A stretch of DNA of 49,499 nt from the NCBI GenBank assembly GCA_013201395.1, contig JABMJD010000013.1:1-49499 (forward strand), written 5' to 3'. The stretch comes from Candidatus Syntrophopropionicum ammoniitolerans (lineage in GTDB: Bacteria; Bacillota; Desulfotomaculia; Desulfotomaculales; Pelotomaculaceae). This document shows, one piece after another, positions 20,439-29,907 of this stretch. A program made the position numbers and the translations under genes. The first letter of the stretch is position 1, and each line of letters begins with the position of its first letter. The notes below the pieces were generated by a model. That model searched no databases and was not told where the DNA came from. It saw only the letters and a list, made by a program, of their open reading frames with translations.

Positions 20439-20723
20439 TTGGGCCGTTCATTAAAAAAAGGACCATTTTGTGAGCAAAAACTGCTGGAGAAAATAGAAAA
20501 AATGAATGAAACCGGAGAGAAAAAGATTATCAAGACTTGGTCAAGGGCTTCAACGATCTTTCCGCAGATGGTAGGCCATACGATTGCGGTACATGAAGGC
20601 AGAAAACATGTCCCCGTCTATATTACAGAGGATATGGTTGGGCATAAGTTGGGCGAATTTGCGCCCACCAGGCTTTTTAGGGGACACGGCCATCATACCG
20701 AGAGATCTACGGCGCTAAAATAA
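20439..20723 (+). CDS. rpsS: 30S ribosomal protein S19
   Basis: S19 lies in the 30S head and contacts the A-site finger. It has 94 residues, beginning [16 protein letters not shown] and ending with [17 protein letters not shown], both family hallmarks. The start is TTG 20439, set by AAGAAGGGAGG 9-10 bases upstream. It is followed by rplV after 73 bases. Confidence 0.97.
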   Translation: MGRSLKKGPFCEQKLLEKIEKMNETGEKKIIKTWSRASTIFPQMVGHTIAVHEGRKHVPVYITEDMVGHKLGEFAPTRLFRGHGHHTERSTALK

Positions 20724-20796
20724 ATTTAGTGATGTGGGAAATGGGTGTGCAATGCAAGATGGTGCACAACCATGACTAAAATGGGAGGTAATACCG

Positions 20797-21138
20797 GTGG
20801 AAGCTAAGGCCATTGCCAGATATGTTAGAATATCCCCACGCAAGGTCCGTCAGGTGATTGACCTAATCCGGGGGAAAAAAGTAAATGAGGCCCTGGCTAT
20901 TTTGAGATATACACCAAAAAGGGCCTCAGAGGTAGTTACCAAGGTAGTCAAATCTGCTGCGGCAAATGCTGAAAACAATATGCAGATGGACAATGATGAG
21001 TTGTTTGTAACGTCATGCTTTGTTGATCAGGGCCCGTCTTTTAAACGGTACCAGCCACGGGCCAAAGGCAGGGCGGATATACGATTAAAACGGACCAGCC
21101 ATATAACCGTTATGGTTGGAGATAAAAAGGAGGGATAA
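20797..21138 (+). CDS. rplV: 50S ribosomal protein L22
   Basis: L22 extends a hairpin into the exit tunnel. It has 113 residues with [21 protein letters not shown] at the N-terminus and the C-terminal hairpin region around [19 protein letters not shown], ordinary in length. It starts at GTG 20797 after GGGAGG. rpsC starts 6 bases after its stop, and the rpsC ribosome site lies inside the rplV end. Confidence 0.97.
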   Translation: MEAKAIARYVRISPRKVRQVIDLIRGKKVNEALAILRYTPKRASEVVTKVVKSAAANAENNMQMDNDELFVTSCFVDQGPSFKRYQPRAKGRADIRLKRTSHITVMVGDKKEG

Positions 21139-21144
21139 TTCCAG

Positions 21145-21840
21145 GTGGGGCAAAAAGTTAATCCTATAGGTCTCCGGATTGGGATCATTAAGGATTGGGA
21201 AGGCAAGTGGTTTGCTGATAAGAGGAGTTATGCCGGTCTCTTGCATGAGGACGTTAAAATTCGTAGATATATTAAAAAGAGGCTTTACACGGCGGGTATT
21301 TCCCGTATCGTTATCGAGCGGGCAGCAAATCGTGTTAAGGTGTCGGTTCATACTGCCAAACCGGGTATAGTAATTGGCCGGGGCGGTGCGGAAGTGGAGA
21401 ACCTGCGTAAACAACTGGAGAAACTTACAAGCAAACAAGTTAGCGTGAACATTGTCGAAGTCAAGATTCCTGAGCTTGACGCCCAGCTGGTGGCTGAAAA
21501 TGTGGCTGCTCAACTGGAAAAAAGGATTGCTTTCAGGCGCGCCATGAAACAAGCAGTTTCACGTTCCAAGAAAATAGGTGCCAAGGGTATTAAAATTGCT
21601 TGTGGCGGCCGGTTGGCGGGAGCGGAGATTGCACGCAGTGAATGGTACAGTGAAGGCAAGGTGCCGCTGCATACCCTACGTGCCGATATTGATTATGGGG
21701 TTGCAGAAGCTAACACAACCTATGGAAAAATAGGAGTTAAAGTATGGATATATAAAGGAGAAGTTTTACCGGCAGCCAAAACTCCCACGAAAACCCCAGC
21801 CCGGGGAGGGAGGCCCGCTACCGGTGAAGGAGGCGAATAA
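21145..21840 (+). CDS. rpsC: 30S ribosomal protein S3
   Basis: S3 lines the mRNA entry channel and takes part in helicase activity. It has 231 residues: N-terminal [12 protein letters not shown], a KH domain with [21 protein letters not shown], and C-terminal [13 protein letters not shown]. It starts at GTG 21145 after AAGGAGGG. The last ~20 residues are Thr/Pro/Gly-rich and variable in the family. rplP follows after 6 bases. Confidence 0.98.
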   Translation: MGQKVNPIGLRIGIIKDWEGKWFADKRSYAGLLHEDVKIRRYIKKRLYTAGISRIVIERAANRVKVSVHTAKPGIVIGRGGAEVENLRKQLEKLTSKQVSVNIVEVKIPELDAQLVAENVAAQLEKRIAFRRAMKQAVSRSKKIGAKGIKIACGGRLAGAEIARSEWYSEGKVPLHTLRADIDYGVAEANTTYGKIGVKVWIYKGEVLPAAKTPTKTPARGGRPATGEGGE

Positions 21841-21846
21841 GTAAGC

Positions 21847-22278
21847 ATGCTTTTACCGAAAAGAGTTAAATACCGCAAACAGCACCGCGGCCGCATGAAG
21901 GGCAAGGCTAAGGGTGGCAAAGATATTAGTTTCGGCGAATACGGGCTGCAGGCGCTTGAGCCGGCCTGGATTACCAACAGGCAAATTGAGGCGGCCCGTA
22001 TTGCTATGACCCGTTACATTAAAAGAGGCGGCAAAGTCTGGATTAGGATTTTTCCTGATAAACCAGTCACAGCCAAGCCTGCTGAAACCCGTATGGGTTC
22101 AGGCAAAGGAGCCCCGGAATACTGGGTGGCTGTGGTAAAACCAGGTCGGATCATGTTTGAGCTGGCAGGTATTACTGAGGATATAGCGCGTGAGGCTTTG
22201 CGGTTGGCTTCTCACAAACTGCCAATCAAAACCAAGTTTGTTAAACGTGGGGAAGTGGGTGAGGTCAATGAAGGTTAA
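21847..22278 (+). CDS. rplP: 50S ribosomal protein L16
   Basis: L16 helps position tRNA at the A site. It has 143 residues, beginning [15 protein letters not shown], with the conserved [23 protein letters not shown] and [27 protein letters not shown] at the rpsC end is its ribosome site. Its last 11 bases overlap the start of rpmC. Confidence 0.98.
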   Translation: MLLPKRVKYRKQHRGRMKGKAKGGKDISFGEYGLQALEPAWITNRQIEAARIAMTRYIKRGGKVWIRIFPDKPVTAKPAETRMGSGKGAPEYWVAVVKPGRIMFELAGITEDIAREALRLASHKLPIKTKFVKRGEVGEVNEG

Positions 22279-22471
22279 AGAGCTGAGGGAATTGACCGAT
22301 GCCGAGCTCGGTAAAAAGCTGACTGACTCCAAAGACGAGCTCTTTAAGCTGAGATTCCAGATGGCTACGGGGCAGCTTGATAATCCGATGAAGTTACAAG
22401 ATGTTCGGCGCAAGATTGCGCGGGTTAAAACTATAATTCGTGAGCGCGAGTTGGGGATCCAGCGGGCGTAA
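22268..22471 (+). CDS. rpmC: 50S ribosomal protein L29
   Basis: L29 is a small two-helix protein near the tunnel exit. It has 67 residues beginning [14 protein letters not shown], with the family's [18 protein letters not shown] 22268 lies inside the end of rplP (11-base overlap, shifted frame), with GTGGG/GAGG just upstream as ribosome site; a longer open frame upstream is only read-through into rplP. rpsQ follows 15 bases later. Confidence 0.96.
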   Translation: MKVKELRELTDAELGKKLTDSKDELFKLRFQMATGQLDNPMKLQDVRRKIARVKTIIRERELGIQRA

Positions 22472-22486
22472 AGGGGGGGTAATGAA

Positions 22487-22750
22487 ATGGAAAATCGTGG
22501 TATGCGCAAAGTGCTTACAGGTAAAATAGTAAGCGATAAAATGAATAAGACAGTGGTTGTGGCTGTTGAATCACTGGTCAGGCACCCCCTGTACCAGCGT
22601 ACCATTCGCCGCACAAAAAAGTTTAAGGCGCATGATGAGGAAAATTCCTGCCGTATTGGCGACAAAGTAAAAATGATGGAAACCAGACCCCTCTCCAAAG
22701 AAAAACGGTGGCGTATAATTGAAATCCTGGAAAGGGCGGAGCAAATATAA
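22487..22750 (+). CDS. rpsQ: 30S ribosomal protein S17
   Basis: S17 is an OB-fold protein that binds 16S rRNA early in assembly. It has 87 residues with [19 protein letters not shown] and the conserved [26 protein letters not shown] core. AAAGGGGGG precedes ATG 22487. It closes the S10 operon, and rplN starts 31 bases on. Confidence 0.97.
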   Translation: MENRGMRKVLTGKIVSDKMNKTVVVAVESLVRHPLYQRTIRRTKKFKAHDEENSCRIGDKVKMMETRPLSKEKRWRIIEILERAEQI

Positions 22751-22781
22751 GAAGCGCTTTGACAGTAAGGAGGTAGTGGTT

Positions 22782-23150
22782 GTGATTCAAGTCCAGACTA
22801 TGCTTACCGTAGCAGATAACACCGGAGCGCGCAGGCTTTTGTGCATTCGTGTACTGGGCGGGGGTATGCGGCGCTATGCCAGTGTAGGGGATGTAATCGT
22901 TTGCTCCGTTAAAGAAGCCAATCCCGGTGGTGTGGTAAAAAAAGGCGAAATAGTTAGGGCTGTGGTGGTGCGTACCAAAAAAGAAATCCGTCGTCCGGAC
23001 GGTTCCTATATTAAATTTGATGAAAATGCCGCGGTGGTTATCAAGGATGATCAAAGTCCACGTGGCACCCGTATCTTTGGGCCTGTCGCCCGGGAGCTGC
23101 GGGATCGTGATTTTATGAAGATCGTTTCTCTGGCGCCCGAGGTGCTCTAG
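22782..23150 (+). CDS. rplN: 50S ribosomal protein L14
   Basis: L14 sits at the subunit interface and is the target of the silencing factor RsfS. It has 122 residues beginning [20 protein letters not shown] 22782 is chosen because AAGGAGG (22767-22773) is 8 bases upstream; the longer open frame from 22719 runs back into rpsQ. It is the first gene of the spc operon. A 133-base gap with a small ORF follows. Confidence 0.97.
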   Translation: MIQVQTMLTVADNTGARRLLCIRVLGGGMRRYASVGDVIVCSVKEANPGGVVKKGEIVRAVVVRTKKEIRRPDGSYIKFDENAAVVIKDDQSPRGTRIFGPVARELRDRDFMKIVSLAPEVL

Positions 23151-23178
23151 AGAGAAATGGTTGTAGGAGGTACACGCA

Positions 23179-23250
23179 TTGGCCGGCAAAATAGCTGTCG
23201 TTAACCAACATGCCGACAGGGAAATGGGGATATATTCCGATTACGACTGA
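23179..23250 (+). CDS. Possible 23-residue peptide between rplN and rplX
   Basis: A strong ribosome site, TAGGAGGT (23164-23171), lies 7 bases before TTG 23179, which opens a 23-codon frame: MAGKIAVVNQHADREMGIYSDYD, then TGA. rplX has its own site (GGAGGTG) further down, so this site is otherwise unexplained. The peptide matches no family I know. It could be a small leader peptide coupling rplN and rplX, or the decayed start of an older gene. Confidence 0.4.
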   Translation: MAGKIAVVNQHADREMGIYSDYD

Positions 23251-23283
23251 TAGCTTTGGGGCTCAATTGGAGGTGAACAATAG

Positions 23284-23619
23284 ATGGTTCAGCAAAAGGT
23301 TAGACACAAGATCCATATACGCAAGGGAGACATGGCCCTGGTTACAACTGGTAAGGACGCCGGAAAAAAAGGGAAAGTACTCAGAGTAATCCCGGATAAC
23401 AACAGGGTGATTATTGAAGGTGTTAATGTGGTTAAGCGCCATACCAGGCCCACCCAAAGGATGCCGCAGGGAGGCATTTCGGAGAAGGAAGCCCCAATAC
23501 ACAGTTCAAATGTGATGCTCTATTGCAGCAAGTGCAACAACCCGACCCGGGTTGGCAGGAAGATCCTTGATAATGGCGAAAAAATACGCATTTGCAAAAA
23601 ATGTGGTGAATCCATATAA
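23284..23619 (+). CDS. rplX: 50S ribosomal protein L24 with C-terminal zinc-ribbon-like tail
   Basis: L24 initiates 50S assembly. It has 111 residues: a KOW domain (HIRKGDMALVTTGKDAGKKGKV) followed by a tail with two CxxC pairs (YCSKCN and ICKKCG), which could form a zinc ribbon. Similar tails occur in L24 of related Clostridia. ATG 23284 follows GGAGGTGAACAATAG. rplE is 85 bases downstream. Confidence 0.97.
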   Translation: MVQQKVRHKIHIRKGDMALVTTGKDAGKKGKVLRVIPDNNRVIIEGVNVVKRHTRPTQRMPQGGISEKEAPIHSSNVMLYCSKCNNPTRVGRKILDNGEKIRICKKCGESI

Positions 23620-23704
23620 GAAGTGGGAAGTGAGAAATAAGAAGGCGGACTTTGCAGTCCCAGCGTACGGTCCATGACTCACTGCCCGGAAGGGAGACGG
23701 CGAG

Positions 23705-24247
23705 GTGTCCAGGCTTAAAGACAAGTATAGAAACGATGTTGTACCTGCTCTAATGCAAAAGTTTGGGTACAAAAGCGTTATGCAGGCCCCCAAAATTGAA
23801 AAAGTGATTGTAAATATGGGCCTGGGTGAGGCTATTCAGAATTCCAAAATTATTGATGCTGCAGTCAATGACATCATGATCATCACAGGCCAAAAACCAA
23901 TTACCACAAAAGCGAAAAAATCTATTGCTGCGTTCAAGTTGCGTGCCGGCATGACAGTAGGCGCAAAGGTAACTCTACGCGGTAAAAGAATGTATGAATT
24001 TGTGGATAAACTCTTCAGCATTGCGTTGCCAAGGGTGCGGGATTTCCGTGGTATTTCAGCTAGATCGTTTGATGGGCGCGGCAACTTTAGTATGGGTATC
24101 CGGGAACAGCTTATTTTCCCGGAAATAGAATACGATAAAATTGATAAAATCCGTGGCATGGATATTGTTTTTGTCACCACGGCCAAAACAGATGAAGAGG
24201 CCAAGGAATTATTGAAATTAATGGGTATGCCGTTTAAGGCAGCATAA
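23705..24247 (+). CDS. rplE: 50S ribosomal protein L5
   Basis: L5 binds 5S rRNA and the P-site tRNA elbow. It has 180 residues with [19 protein letters not shown] and the conserved [10 protein letters not shown] and [20 protein letters not shown]. It starts at GTG 23705 after AAGGGAGACGGCGAG. The 85 bases before it hold a small stem (GGACT/AGTCC) inside a larger AGTGAG/CTCACT pairing. rpsN starts 13 bases after the stop. Confidence 0.97.
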   Translation: MSRLKDKYRNDVVPALMQKFGYKSVMQAPKIEKVIVNMGLGEAIQNSKIIDAAVNDIMIITGQKPITTKAKKSIAAFKLRAGMTVGAKVTLRGKRMYEFVDKLFSIALPRVRDFRGISARSFDGRGNFSMGIREQLIFPEIEYDKIDKIRGMDIVFVTTAKTDEEAKELLKLMGMPFKAA

Positions 24248-24260
24248 AGGAGGGTAGAAT

Positions 24261-24446
24261 TTGGCGAAAAAGTCACAAATTATTAAGGCGTCACGTACGC
24301 CAAAATATACAGTGCGGGCGCATAATAGATGCAAGCTCTGTGGTAGACCCCATGCTTATATGCGAAAATTTGGTATCTGTCGGATTTGTTTCCGGGAATT
24401 AGCTTACCGGGGTGAGCTGCCTGGGGTGCGAAAGGCCAGCTGGTAG
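24261..24446 (+). CDS. rpsN: 30S ribosomal protein S14, zinc-binding type Z
   Basis: This is the short, zinc-binding form of S14 (61 residues) with [20 protein letters not shown], two CxxC pairs. The start is TTG 24261, set by AAAGGAGGG. Its neighbours are rplE (13 bases before) and rpsH. The 114-base gap after it contains a stem AAAGGCC/GGCCTTT (24466-24472 with 24531-24537) enclosing a small CTCG/CGAG hairpin followed by seven T. Confidence 0.97.
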   Translation: MAKKSQIIKASRTPKYTVRAHNRCKLCGRPHAYMRKFGICRICFRELAYRGELPGVRKASW

Positions 24447-24560
24447 GGCTGGGTTTCGGCAGAAAAAAGGCCATTAAAATAAGGCTCGGGAAAAACGAGA
24501 TTTTTTTACCTCTGAGTTGTGATATAGCAGGCCTTTGTATTAAGGAAGGAGGTTAGTTGT

Positions 24561-24959
24561 ATGGTTATGACTGATCCGATTGCAGATTTCTTAACCCGCA
24601 TTCGCAATGCCAACACAGTTTTTCATGATAAGGTAGAAGCACCGGCCTCCAGGATGAAAAGAGCTATTGCCGCCATCCTGCGGGATGAAGGATTCGTCAG
24701 GGAATATGAGTATATTGAAGACGGCAAGCAGGGTATAATCAGGCTTTATCTTAAATATAGCCCCAATAGAGGGCGGGTGATTACTGGATTAAAACGCATA
24801 TCAAAGCCAGGTTTGCGAGTTTATGCCAGAAAAGATCAGGTGCCGAAGGTCCTTGGTGGTCTTGGTATTGCTATAATATCGACTTCTAAAGGTGTAATGG
24901 CTGATAAAAAGGCCCGCCAGGAAGGACTTGGCGGTGAAGTAATCTGCTACGTTTGGTAG
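24561..24959 (+). CDS. rpsH: 30S ribosomal protein S8
   Basis: S8 binds helix 21 of 16S rRNA, and in other bacteria it represses the spc operon. It has 132 residues starting [18 protein letters not shown], with C-terminal [13 protein letters not shown] motif (here [15 protein letters not shown]) and [12 protein letters not shown] 24561 lies 8 bases from GGAGG (24548-24552), and a second ATG at 24567 is possible. The structured gap upstream might be an S8-related control site, which I infer from position only. Confidence 0.97.
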   Translation: MVMTDPIADFLTRIRNANTVFHDKVEAPASRMKRAIAAILRDEGFVREYEYIEDGKQGIIRLYLKYSPNRGRVITGLKRISKPGLRVYARKDQVPKVLGGLGIAIISTSKGVMADKKARQEGLGGEVICYVW

Positions 24960-25046
24960 AAAAGATTTGTGTAAGACGAGTTTCATAAGCAGCCGAACGC
25001 TTTTGCTCGGGCGGATGATGGCTGGCTGAATTGGGAGGTGTAATGG

Positions 25047-25589
25047 ATGTCCAGAATAGGCAAGCAGCCCGTTAAGGTTCCCCCCGGCGTTGAGGTGAAG
25101 GTAGAAGAGGCACGGGTCTGGGTCAAAGGTCCTAAAGGTGAGCTGGAAAGGGAACTACACCGGGATATGATTATCGAATATGAAAATGGAGAACTAATTG
25201 TTAAGCGGCCATCTGATAGCAAGCTGCATAGATCCTTGCATGGGTTAACCCGCACCCTGATGAACAATATGGTAGAGGGGGTTACAGCAGGCTTTCAAAA
25301 AAATCTGGAGCTGGCTGGAGTTGGTTACCGCGCCTCCATGCAAGGCAATAAGTTGGTACTGGCAGTGGGTTTTTCCCACCCGGTGGAAATTGAACCGGAG
25401 GAAGGATTGACGGTGGAGGTTCCCACACCAACTAAAATAAATATTAAAGGTATTGACAAAGAAAAGGTAGGCGCGCTGGCGGCCAAAATACGTGCGGTGC
25501 GGAAGCCTGAGCCGTATAAAGGGAAAGGGATTAAATACGAGGGTGAAAGAATCAGGCGCAAGGCCGGTAAAGCAGGAATCAGAGGATAA
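25047..25589 (+). CDS. rplF: 50S ribosomal protein L6
   Basis: L6 lies near the factor-binding site and sarcin-ricin loop. It has 180 residues: [17 protein letters not shown] at the start, two similar domains, and the signature [19 protein letters not shown] at the end. It is preceded by GGGAGGTGTAATGG. rplR begins 66 bases after its stop. Confidence 0.97.
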   Translation: MSRIGKQPVKVPPGVEVKVEEARVWVKGPKGELERELHRDMIIEYENGELIVKRPSDSKLHRSLHGLTRTLMNNMVEGVTAGFQKNLELAGVGYRASMQGNKLVLAVGFSHPVEIEPEEGLTVEVPTPTKINIKGIDKEKVGALAAKIRAVRKPEPYKGKGIKYEGERIRRKAGKAGIRG

Positions 25590-25655
25590 TTACCAGATGG
25601 AATCATCCGCATTCGTAGGTCCTATGCATACGGCCTGAAGGGAGTGAATTGTGAC

Positions 25656-26024
25656 ATGCTGAACAAACCAAGCCGCAAAAAGCTGAGGGGTATCCGGCAC
25701 AAAAGGGTGCGCAGAAAAATAGCGGGTACTGCCGAGCGACCCAGGCTAAATGTGTTCCGTAGTCTAAAAAATATTTACGCGCAGATTGTTGATGACACAA
25801 ATATGACTACACTGGTGGCAGCATCAACACTGGCACCGGAGTTAAAAGGGAAGATGTCTTCCTGTAGCAATTCCGCTGCAGCAACTGCTGTAGGTGAATT
25901 GCTGGCGAAAAAGGCGCTCGAGGCAGGCATTAAGCAAGTGATATTCGACCGCGCCGGTTATGTTTACCACGGCCGGATCAAAGCTCTGGCGGAGGCTGCT
26001 CGGGCCGGCGGATTGGAATTTTAG
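25656..26024 (+). CDS. rplR: 50S ribosomal protein L18
   Basis: L18 binds 5S rRNA. It has 122 residues with [25 protein letters not shown] and the family's C-terminal [19 protein letters not shown] 25656 is preferred over in-frame GTG 25644, which overlaps the AAGGGAG ribosome site (25638-25644). It is followed by rpsE after 52 bases. Confidence 0.96.
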   Translation: MLNKPSRKKLRGIRHKRVRRKIAGTAERPRLNVFRSLKNIYAQIVDDTNMTTLVAASTLAPELKGKMSSCSNSAAATAVGELLAKKALEAGIKQVIFDRAGYVYHGRIKALAEAARAGGLEF

Positions 26025-26076
26025 ATTTCTCCTGCAGATTGTATAACTGAAAATATAGTGAAAAGGAGGGATATAG

Positions 26077-26571
26077 GTGACGAAAATTGACGCTAGCAAG
26101 CTGGAGACAAGCGAAAAGGTAGTTTATATTAACCGTGTGGCTAAGGTGGTTAAGGGTGGACGAAGGTTCAGCTTTTCGGCCTTAATGGTGGTCGGGGACG
26201 GTAATGGTCATGTGGGTGCCGGACTGGGTAAAGCCGGGGAGGTACCTGAGGCTATCCGTAAAGGTATTGAAGATGCAAAAAAAGCTATGATCAAAATTCC
26301 TCTTACCGGTACGACCATTCCCCACGAAATTATAGGAGTATTTGGTGCAGGAAAGGTCCTTTTGAAGCCTGCTGCCCCTGGTACAGGTGTTATTGCCGGT
26401 GGGCCGGTGCGGTATGTTCTGGAGCTGGCCGGAGTGCGGGATATTCTAACCAAGTCTCTTGGTTCGAGTAACGCCAATAACATGGTGCGTGCTACTATGA
26501 CCGCCTTAAAAAATCTAAAGACTGCAGAAGAGGTTGCCCGGCTAAGAGGAAAGACTGTAGAAGAGTTGTAG
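26077..26571 (+). CDS. rpsE: 30S ribosomal protein S5
   Basis: S5 acts in accuracy and mRNA unwinding, and its loop is the spectinomycin-resistance site in other bacteria. It has 164 residues: [20 protein letters not shown] near the start (the double-stranded RNA-binding fold) and [16 protein letters not shown] at the end. It starts at GTG 26077 after AAAAGGAGG. rpmD starts 16 bases downstream. Confidence 0.97.
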   Translation: MTKIDASKLETSEKVVYINRVAKVVKGGRRFSFSALMVVGDGNGHVGAGLGKAGEVPEAIRKGIEDAKKAMIKIPLTGTTIPHEIIGVFGAGKVLLKPAAPGTGVIAGGPVRYVLELAGVRDILTKSLGSSNANNMVRATMTALKNLKTAEEVARLRGKTVEEL

Positions 26572-26587
26572 TCTAGGAGGGAAGATT

Positions 26588-26767
26588 TTGGCCAAGTTGA
26601 AAATAACCCTGATTAAAAGCCTTATCGGCCGCCCGGAAGACCAACGGGTTACTGTGCGCACCCTGGGTCTAACCAAAAAAAACAGTCTAGTTATACAAGA
26701 GGATACACCTCAAATCAGGGGCGCTATTAACAAGGTAAACCATTTGCTCAAGGTTGAGGAAGTGTAA
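26588..26767 (+). CDS. rpmD: 50S ribosomal protein L30
   Basis: This 59-residue protein begins [19 protein letters not shown] and has the L30 motif [27 protein letters not shown] in shortened form. It starts at TTG 26588 after TAGGAGGG. L30 is a small 23S-binding protein, normally between S5 and L15 as here. rplO starts 16 bases after the stop. Confidence 0.95.
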   Translation: MAKLKITLIKSLIGRPEDQRVTVRTLGLTKKNSLVIQEDTPQIRGAINKVNHLLKVEEV

Positions 26768-26783
26768 GGGAGGTGGGGGACGA

Positions 26784-27224
26784 GTGAAACTGCATGATCT
26801 AAAGTCTGCCCCCGGGGCTAGAATCAAACGGACCCGCAAGGGACAGGGGACTGGTTCCGGAAAGGGCAAAACGGCAGGCAGGGGTCATAAGGGCCAAAAA
26901 GCTAGGTCCGGCGGTGGTGTGAGGCCTGGCTTTGAAGGTGGTCAAATGCCGCTACAGCGCCGTATGCCCAAGCGTGGGTTTTATAACCCGTTTTCCAAAA
27001 GAATTATTGCTATAAATATCAGCCAATTGAACCGTTTCGCGGATGGGGATGTTGTGACTCCAGAAACACTGCAGGCCGCACGGGTAATCAAAAAAACAGC
27101 TGATGGTGTTAAAATATTGGGTGAAGGCAACCTAGAAAAATCTTTGACAGTAAAAGCCCATGCGTTCAGCAAGTCGGCTGAAGAAAAAATTGTGGCTGCC
27201 GGTGGTAAAACTGAGGTGATTTAG
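26784..27224 (+). CDS. rplO: 50S ribosomal protein L15
   Basis: L15 is a late-assembly protein with a long Gly/Arg/Lys-rich N-terminal tail ([20 protein letters not shown]) that threads into the rRNA. It has 146 residues. GTG 26784 is chosen: the start [11 protein letters not shown] fits the family and AAGGGAGGTGG lies just upstream; a longer open frame from 26754 runs back into rpmD. Its stop codon abuts the secY start with no gap. Confidence 0.97.
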   Translation: MKLHDLKSAPGARIKRTRKGQGTGSGKGKTAGRGHKGQKARSGGGVRPGFEGGQMPLQRRMPKRGFYNPFSKRIIAINISQLNRFADGDVVTPETLQAARVIKKTADGVKILGEGNLEKSLTVKAHAFSKSAEEKIVAAGGKTEVI

Positions 27225-28484
27225 TTGTTACAGAGTTTTAAAACGGCGTTCAAGGTCTCTGAGCTAAGAACGAAGCTTCTTTATACCCTGGGGATGCTGT
27301 TTATTTTCCGACTGGGTGCGCATATACCGGTGCCGGGGGTTAACCCGGAACGGTTTGCAGATCTGGTGAACAGTGGAGTTATTTTTGGGTTTTTTGATAT
27401 CATATCCGGGGGGGCTTTAAGAAACTTCTCCGTATTTGCTATGGGTATCATGCCCTATATTAACGCGTCCATTATTCTGAACCTGCTTACAGTAGTGATA
27501 CCCCACCTTGATAAACTAAAAAAAGAAGGGGAAGAAGGGCGCAAAAAAATCAGCCAGTATACACGTTACTTGACTGTTGTTCTGGCTTTCATCCAGGGTA
27601 TCGGTATGGTGGTGGGAGTTAGCGGATCATTGCAGCACCCAAGCGCAATCACTTATGCTATAACTGCCCTTACCATTACTGCGGGGACTACTTTCCTAAT
27701 GTGGATGGGCGAGCAGATTACCGAAAGAGGTATCGGCAACGGTATTTCGCTTTTGATCTTCGCCGGCATTGTTTCCCGGGTACCCCAGGGCGCAGCGAGA
27801 CTGGGTGAATATCTTAATGCAGGGACCATTACTGCTTTCAGCCTGATACTTCTAACCGTGATTGCTGCACTAGTCGTCGCAGCTGTGGTGGCTGTACAGG
27901 AGGGTCAGCGTCGTATTCCGGTGCGCTATGCCAAAAGGGTAGTAGGGCGCCGGGTATATGGTGGGCAGACTACACATTTGCCACTCAAGGTTAACCAGGC
28001 CGGTGTGATGCCAATAATCTTTGCTTCTTCTCTGTTGATGTTTCCAGAGACGATTATTAAAATGTTTCAAGGCAGTGCCGTGGCAAATTTTTATGGTGCA
28101 TACCTTGGCTGGGGAACGGCGGCCCATACAATGCTTTTTGCGTTATTGGTGATTGGTTTTACCTATTTCTATACTGCAGTGGTAATGAACCCGGTGGATG
28201 TGGCGGATAACATTAAAAAATATGGCGGGTTTATCCCGGGTCTACGTCCGGGGCGCCCTACGGCCGAGTACATCAGTAGGATCATGAGCAGGGTTACCCT
28301 ATCTGGGGCTATATTTTTGGCATTAATTGCCGTGCTGCCGAACTTTGTGTTGCTGGCCACCAAAATACCCAACATCTACTTTGGTGGTACGTCACTGCTG
28401 ATTGTTGTGGGTGTTGCTTTGGATACCATGAAACAGATAGAATCGCACTTATTGATGCGTAGCTATCAAGGGTTTATCAGGTAG
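27225..28484 (+). CDS. secY: Preprotein translocase subunit SecY
   Basis: SecY is the protein-conducting channel. It has 419 residues and about ten membrane spans, with the N-terminal RLGAHIPVPGVN and plug-region motifs and the cytosolic loop with PVRYAKRVVGRRVYGGQTTHLP. The start is TTG 27225, directly after the rplO stop, with GAGGTG 8 bases upstream inside rplO. map follows after 8 bases; adk, often found between them, is missing. Confidence 0.97.
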   Translation: MLQSFKTAFKVSELRTKLLYTLGMLFIFRLGAHIPVPGVNPERFADLVNSGVIFGFFDIISGGALRNFSVFAMGIMPYINASIILNLLTVVIPHLDKLKKEGEEGRKKISQYTRYLTVVLAFIQGIGMVVGVSGSLQHPSAITYAITALTITAGTTFLMWMGEQITERGIGNGISLLIFAGIVSRVPQGAARLGEYLNAGTITAFSLILLTVIAALVVAAVVAVQEGQRRIPVRYAKRVVGRRVYGGQTTHLPLKVNQAGVMPIIFASSLLMFPETIIKMFQGSAVANFYGAYLGWGTAAHTMLFALLVIGFTYFYTAVVMNPVDVADNIKKYGGFIPGLRPGRPTAEYISRIMSRVTLSGAIFLALIAVLPNFVLLATKIPNIYFGGTSLLIVVGVALDTMKQIESHLLMRSYQGFIR

Positions 28485-28492
28485 GTGATAAT

Positions 28493-29239
28493 ATGATTAC
28501 TATTAAATCCGCCAGGGAGCTTGTCTGTATGCGTGAAGCGGGACGGATAGTGGCTAAAGCTCACGCAGCAGTGGCCCAGGCGATTAGGGTGGGGATAACT
28601 AGCTTAGAATTGAATCAGTTGGCGGAAGAAACCATTATTAAAGAAGGTGCCAGGCCAGCTTTTAAAGGGCTTTATGGGTTTCCCTTTGCAGTGTGTGCTT
28701 CCATAAATGAGGAGGTTGTGCATGGGTTCCCCAGTTTAAGAAAATTGAAAAATGGTGATATTATCAGTATTGACATCGGGGCGGAAATAAATGGATACTA
28801 TGGTGATGGTGCCGCTACTTACCCAGTGGGGGATGTAAGTTCGAAAGTTTTACAATTGTTGCATGCTACGAAAGAATCCCTGCATAAGGGGATTGCTCAA
28901 GCGAGGGCAGGAAACAGGCTATCAGATATTTCTCATGCCGTGCAAACCTGTGCGGAAGGCTATGGTTTTTCGGTGGTCCGTGACTATGTAGGTCATGGTA
29001 TTGGTACAAAACCCCACGAGGATCCACAGGTGCCTAACTTTGGCAGACCCGGCAGGGGACCCCGGTTGCAGGCAGGTATGACATTAGCGATAGAACCAAT
29101 GATCAATATGGGCACTTATGAAGTGCGAACTCTTTCTGATAACTGGACTGTAGTAACTTTAGACGCAAAACTCTCAGCCCATTTCGAACATACAATTGCA
29201 ATCACTGACGACCAACCGGAGATACTTACCAAGATGTGA
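28493..29239 (+). CDS. map: Methionine aminopeptidase, type I
   Basis: This enzyme removes the initiator methionine from nascent proteins using two metal ions. The 248-residue protein has the pita-bread motifs: ISIDIGAEINGYYGDGAATY with the two metal aspartates, GHGIGTKPHEDPQVPN with the catalytic/metal histidine, IEPMINMG with the metal glutamate, and EHTIAIT near the end with the last glutamate. ATG 28493 lies 8 bases after secY, with TAGGTGATA as ribosome site. Confidence 0.97.
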   Translation: MITIKSARELVCMREAGRIVAKAHAAVAQAIRVGITSLELNQLAEETIIKEGARPAFKGLYGFPFAVCASINEEVVHGFPSLRKLKNGDIISIDIGAEINGYYGDGAATYPVGDVSSKVLQLLHATKESLHKGIAQARAGNRLSDISHAVQTCAEGYGFSVVRDYVGHGIGTKPHEDPQVPNFGRPGRGPRLQAGMTLAIEPMINMGTYEVRTLSDNWTVVTLDAKLSAHFEHTIAITDDQPEILTKM

Positions 29240-29261
29240 GGCTGTCTCAGGAGGATAGGCC

Positions 29262-29546
29262 ATGTCGAAAAATGAGGTGCAGATTGGACAACTGGTTTCT
29301 TCATTGCAAGGCAGGGATAGTGGCATGTTCTACCTGGTGGTCCAGGTTGATAGTGAATCCAGGGTCCTGGTTGCAGATGGTGAAGGGCGAAAAGTAGAAA
29401 AGCCTAAGCGTAAAAATAATAAACACCTGAAATTTTATGATGTAGTGGCCAAAAACATTTTTACAAAGGCGCAAAACGGGAAAAGGGTTACTAACGAGGA
29501 TGTCCGGAAGGAACTAAAGAGTCTTGTAAATCAACTGCCGTTGTAA
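29262..29546 (+). CDS. KOW-domain RNA-binding protein (L14e/L6e-like)
   Basis: This 94-residue protein begins VQIGQLVSSLQGRDSGMFYLVV, a KOW motif like that of eukaryotic/archaeal L14e and L6e, and has a Lys-rich middle (KVEKPKRKNNKHLKF). Genes of this type commonly lie between map and infA in Clostridia. The role is probably ribosomal RNA binding, but this is inferred from fold and place. Its start has an AGGAGG site, and a 118-base gap with small hairpins follows before infA. Confidence 0.85.
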   Translation: MSKNEVQIGQLVSSLQGRDSGMFYLVVQVDSESRVLVADGEGRKVEKPKRKNNKHLKFYDVVAKNIFTKAQNGKRVTNEDVRKELKSLVNQLPL

Positions 29547-29664
29547 AAAAGTCATTGCTGATGTAGCGCAGCGTCAGCCGACCATTGGCGCCAGTCTGAT
29601 GGCTTTAACTGCGGCAGTTTAATAGGTGTCTATTTTAACCATAAGGAGGTTTGTTGTATCTCTA

Positions 29665-29883
29665 ATGTCAAAACAAGATATGATTGAAGTGGAAGGAACT
29701 GTGATTGAGCCGTTGCCAAACGCCATGTTTCGCGTACAGTTGCAAAACGGTCATAAGGTTTTGGCACACGTTTCGGGGAAAATAAGAATGAACTTTATTC
29801 GTATCCTTGCTGGGGACAGGGTAATGGTGGAGTTATCCCCTTATGACCTAACCCGCGGCAGAATTGTCTATCGCTATAAGTGA
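29665..29883 (+). CDS. infA: Translation initiation factor IF-1
   Basis: IF-1 blocks the A site during initiation. It has 72 residues, a single OB fold: [19 protein letters not shown] and [19 protein letters not shown], ending [11 protein letters not shown] 29665 fits the family, though AAGGAGGT (29643-29650) is 14 bases away, longer than usual; an in-frame GTG at 29626 precedes that site. The gap upstream (29547-29664) can fold small stems such as GCTGA/TCAGC and GCCA/TGGC. rpmJ follows. Confidence 0.96.
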   Translation: MSKQDMIEVEGTVIEPLPNAMFRVQLQNGHKVLAHVSGKIRMNFIRILAGDRVMVELSPYDLTRGRIVYRYK

Positions 29884-29907
29884 AGCTAATATTAAGGAGG
29901 GTTGATG

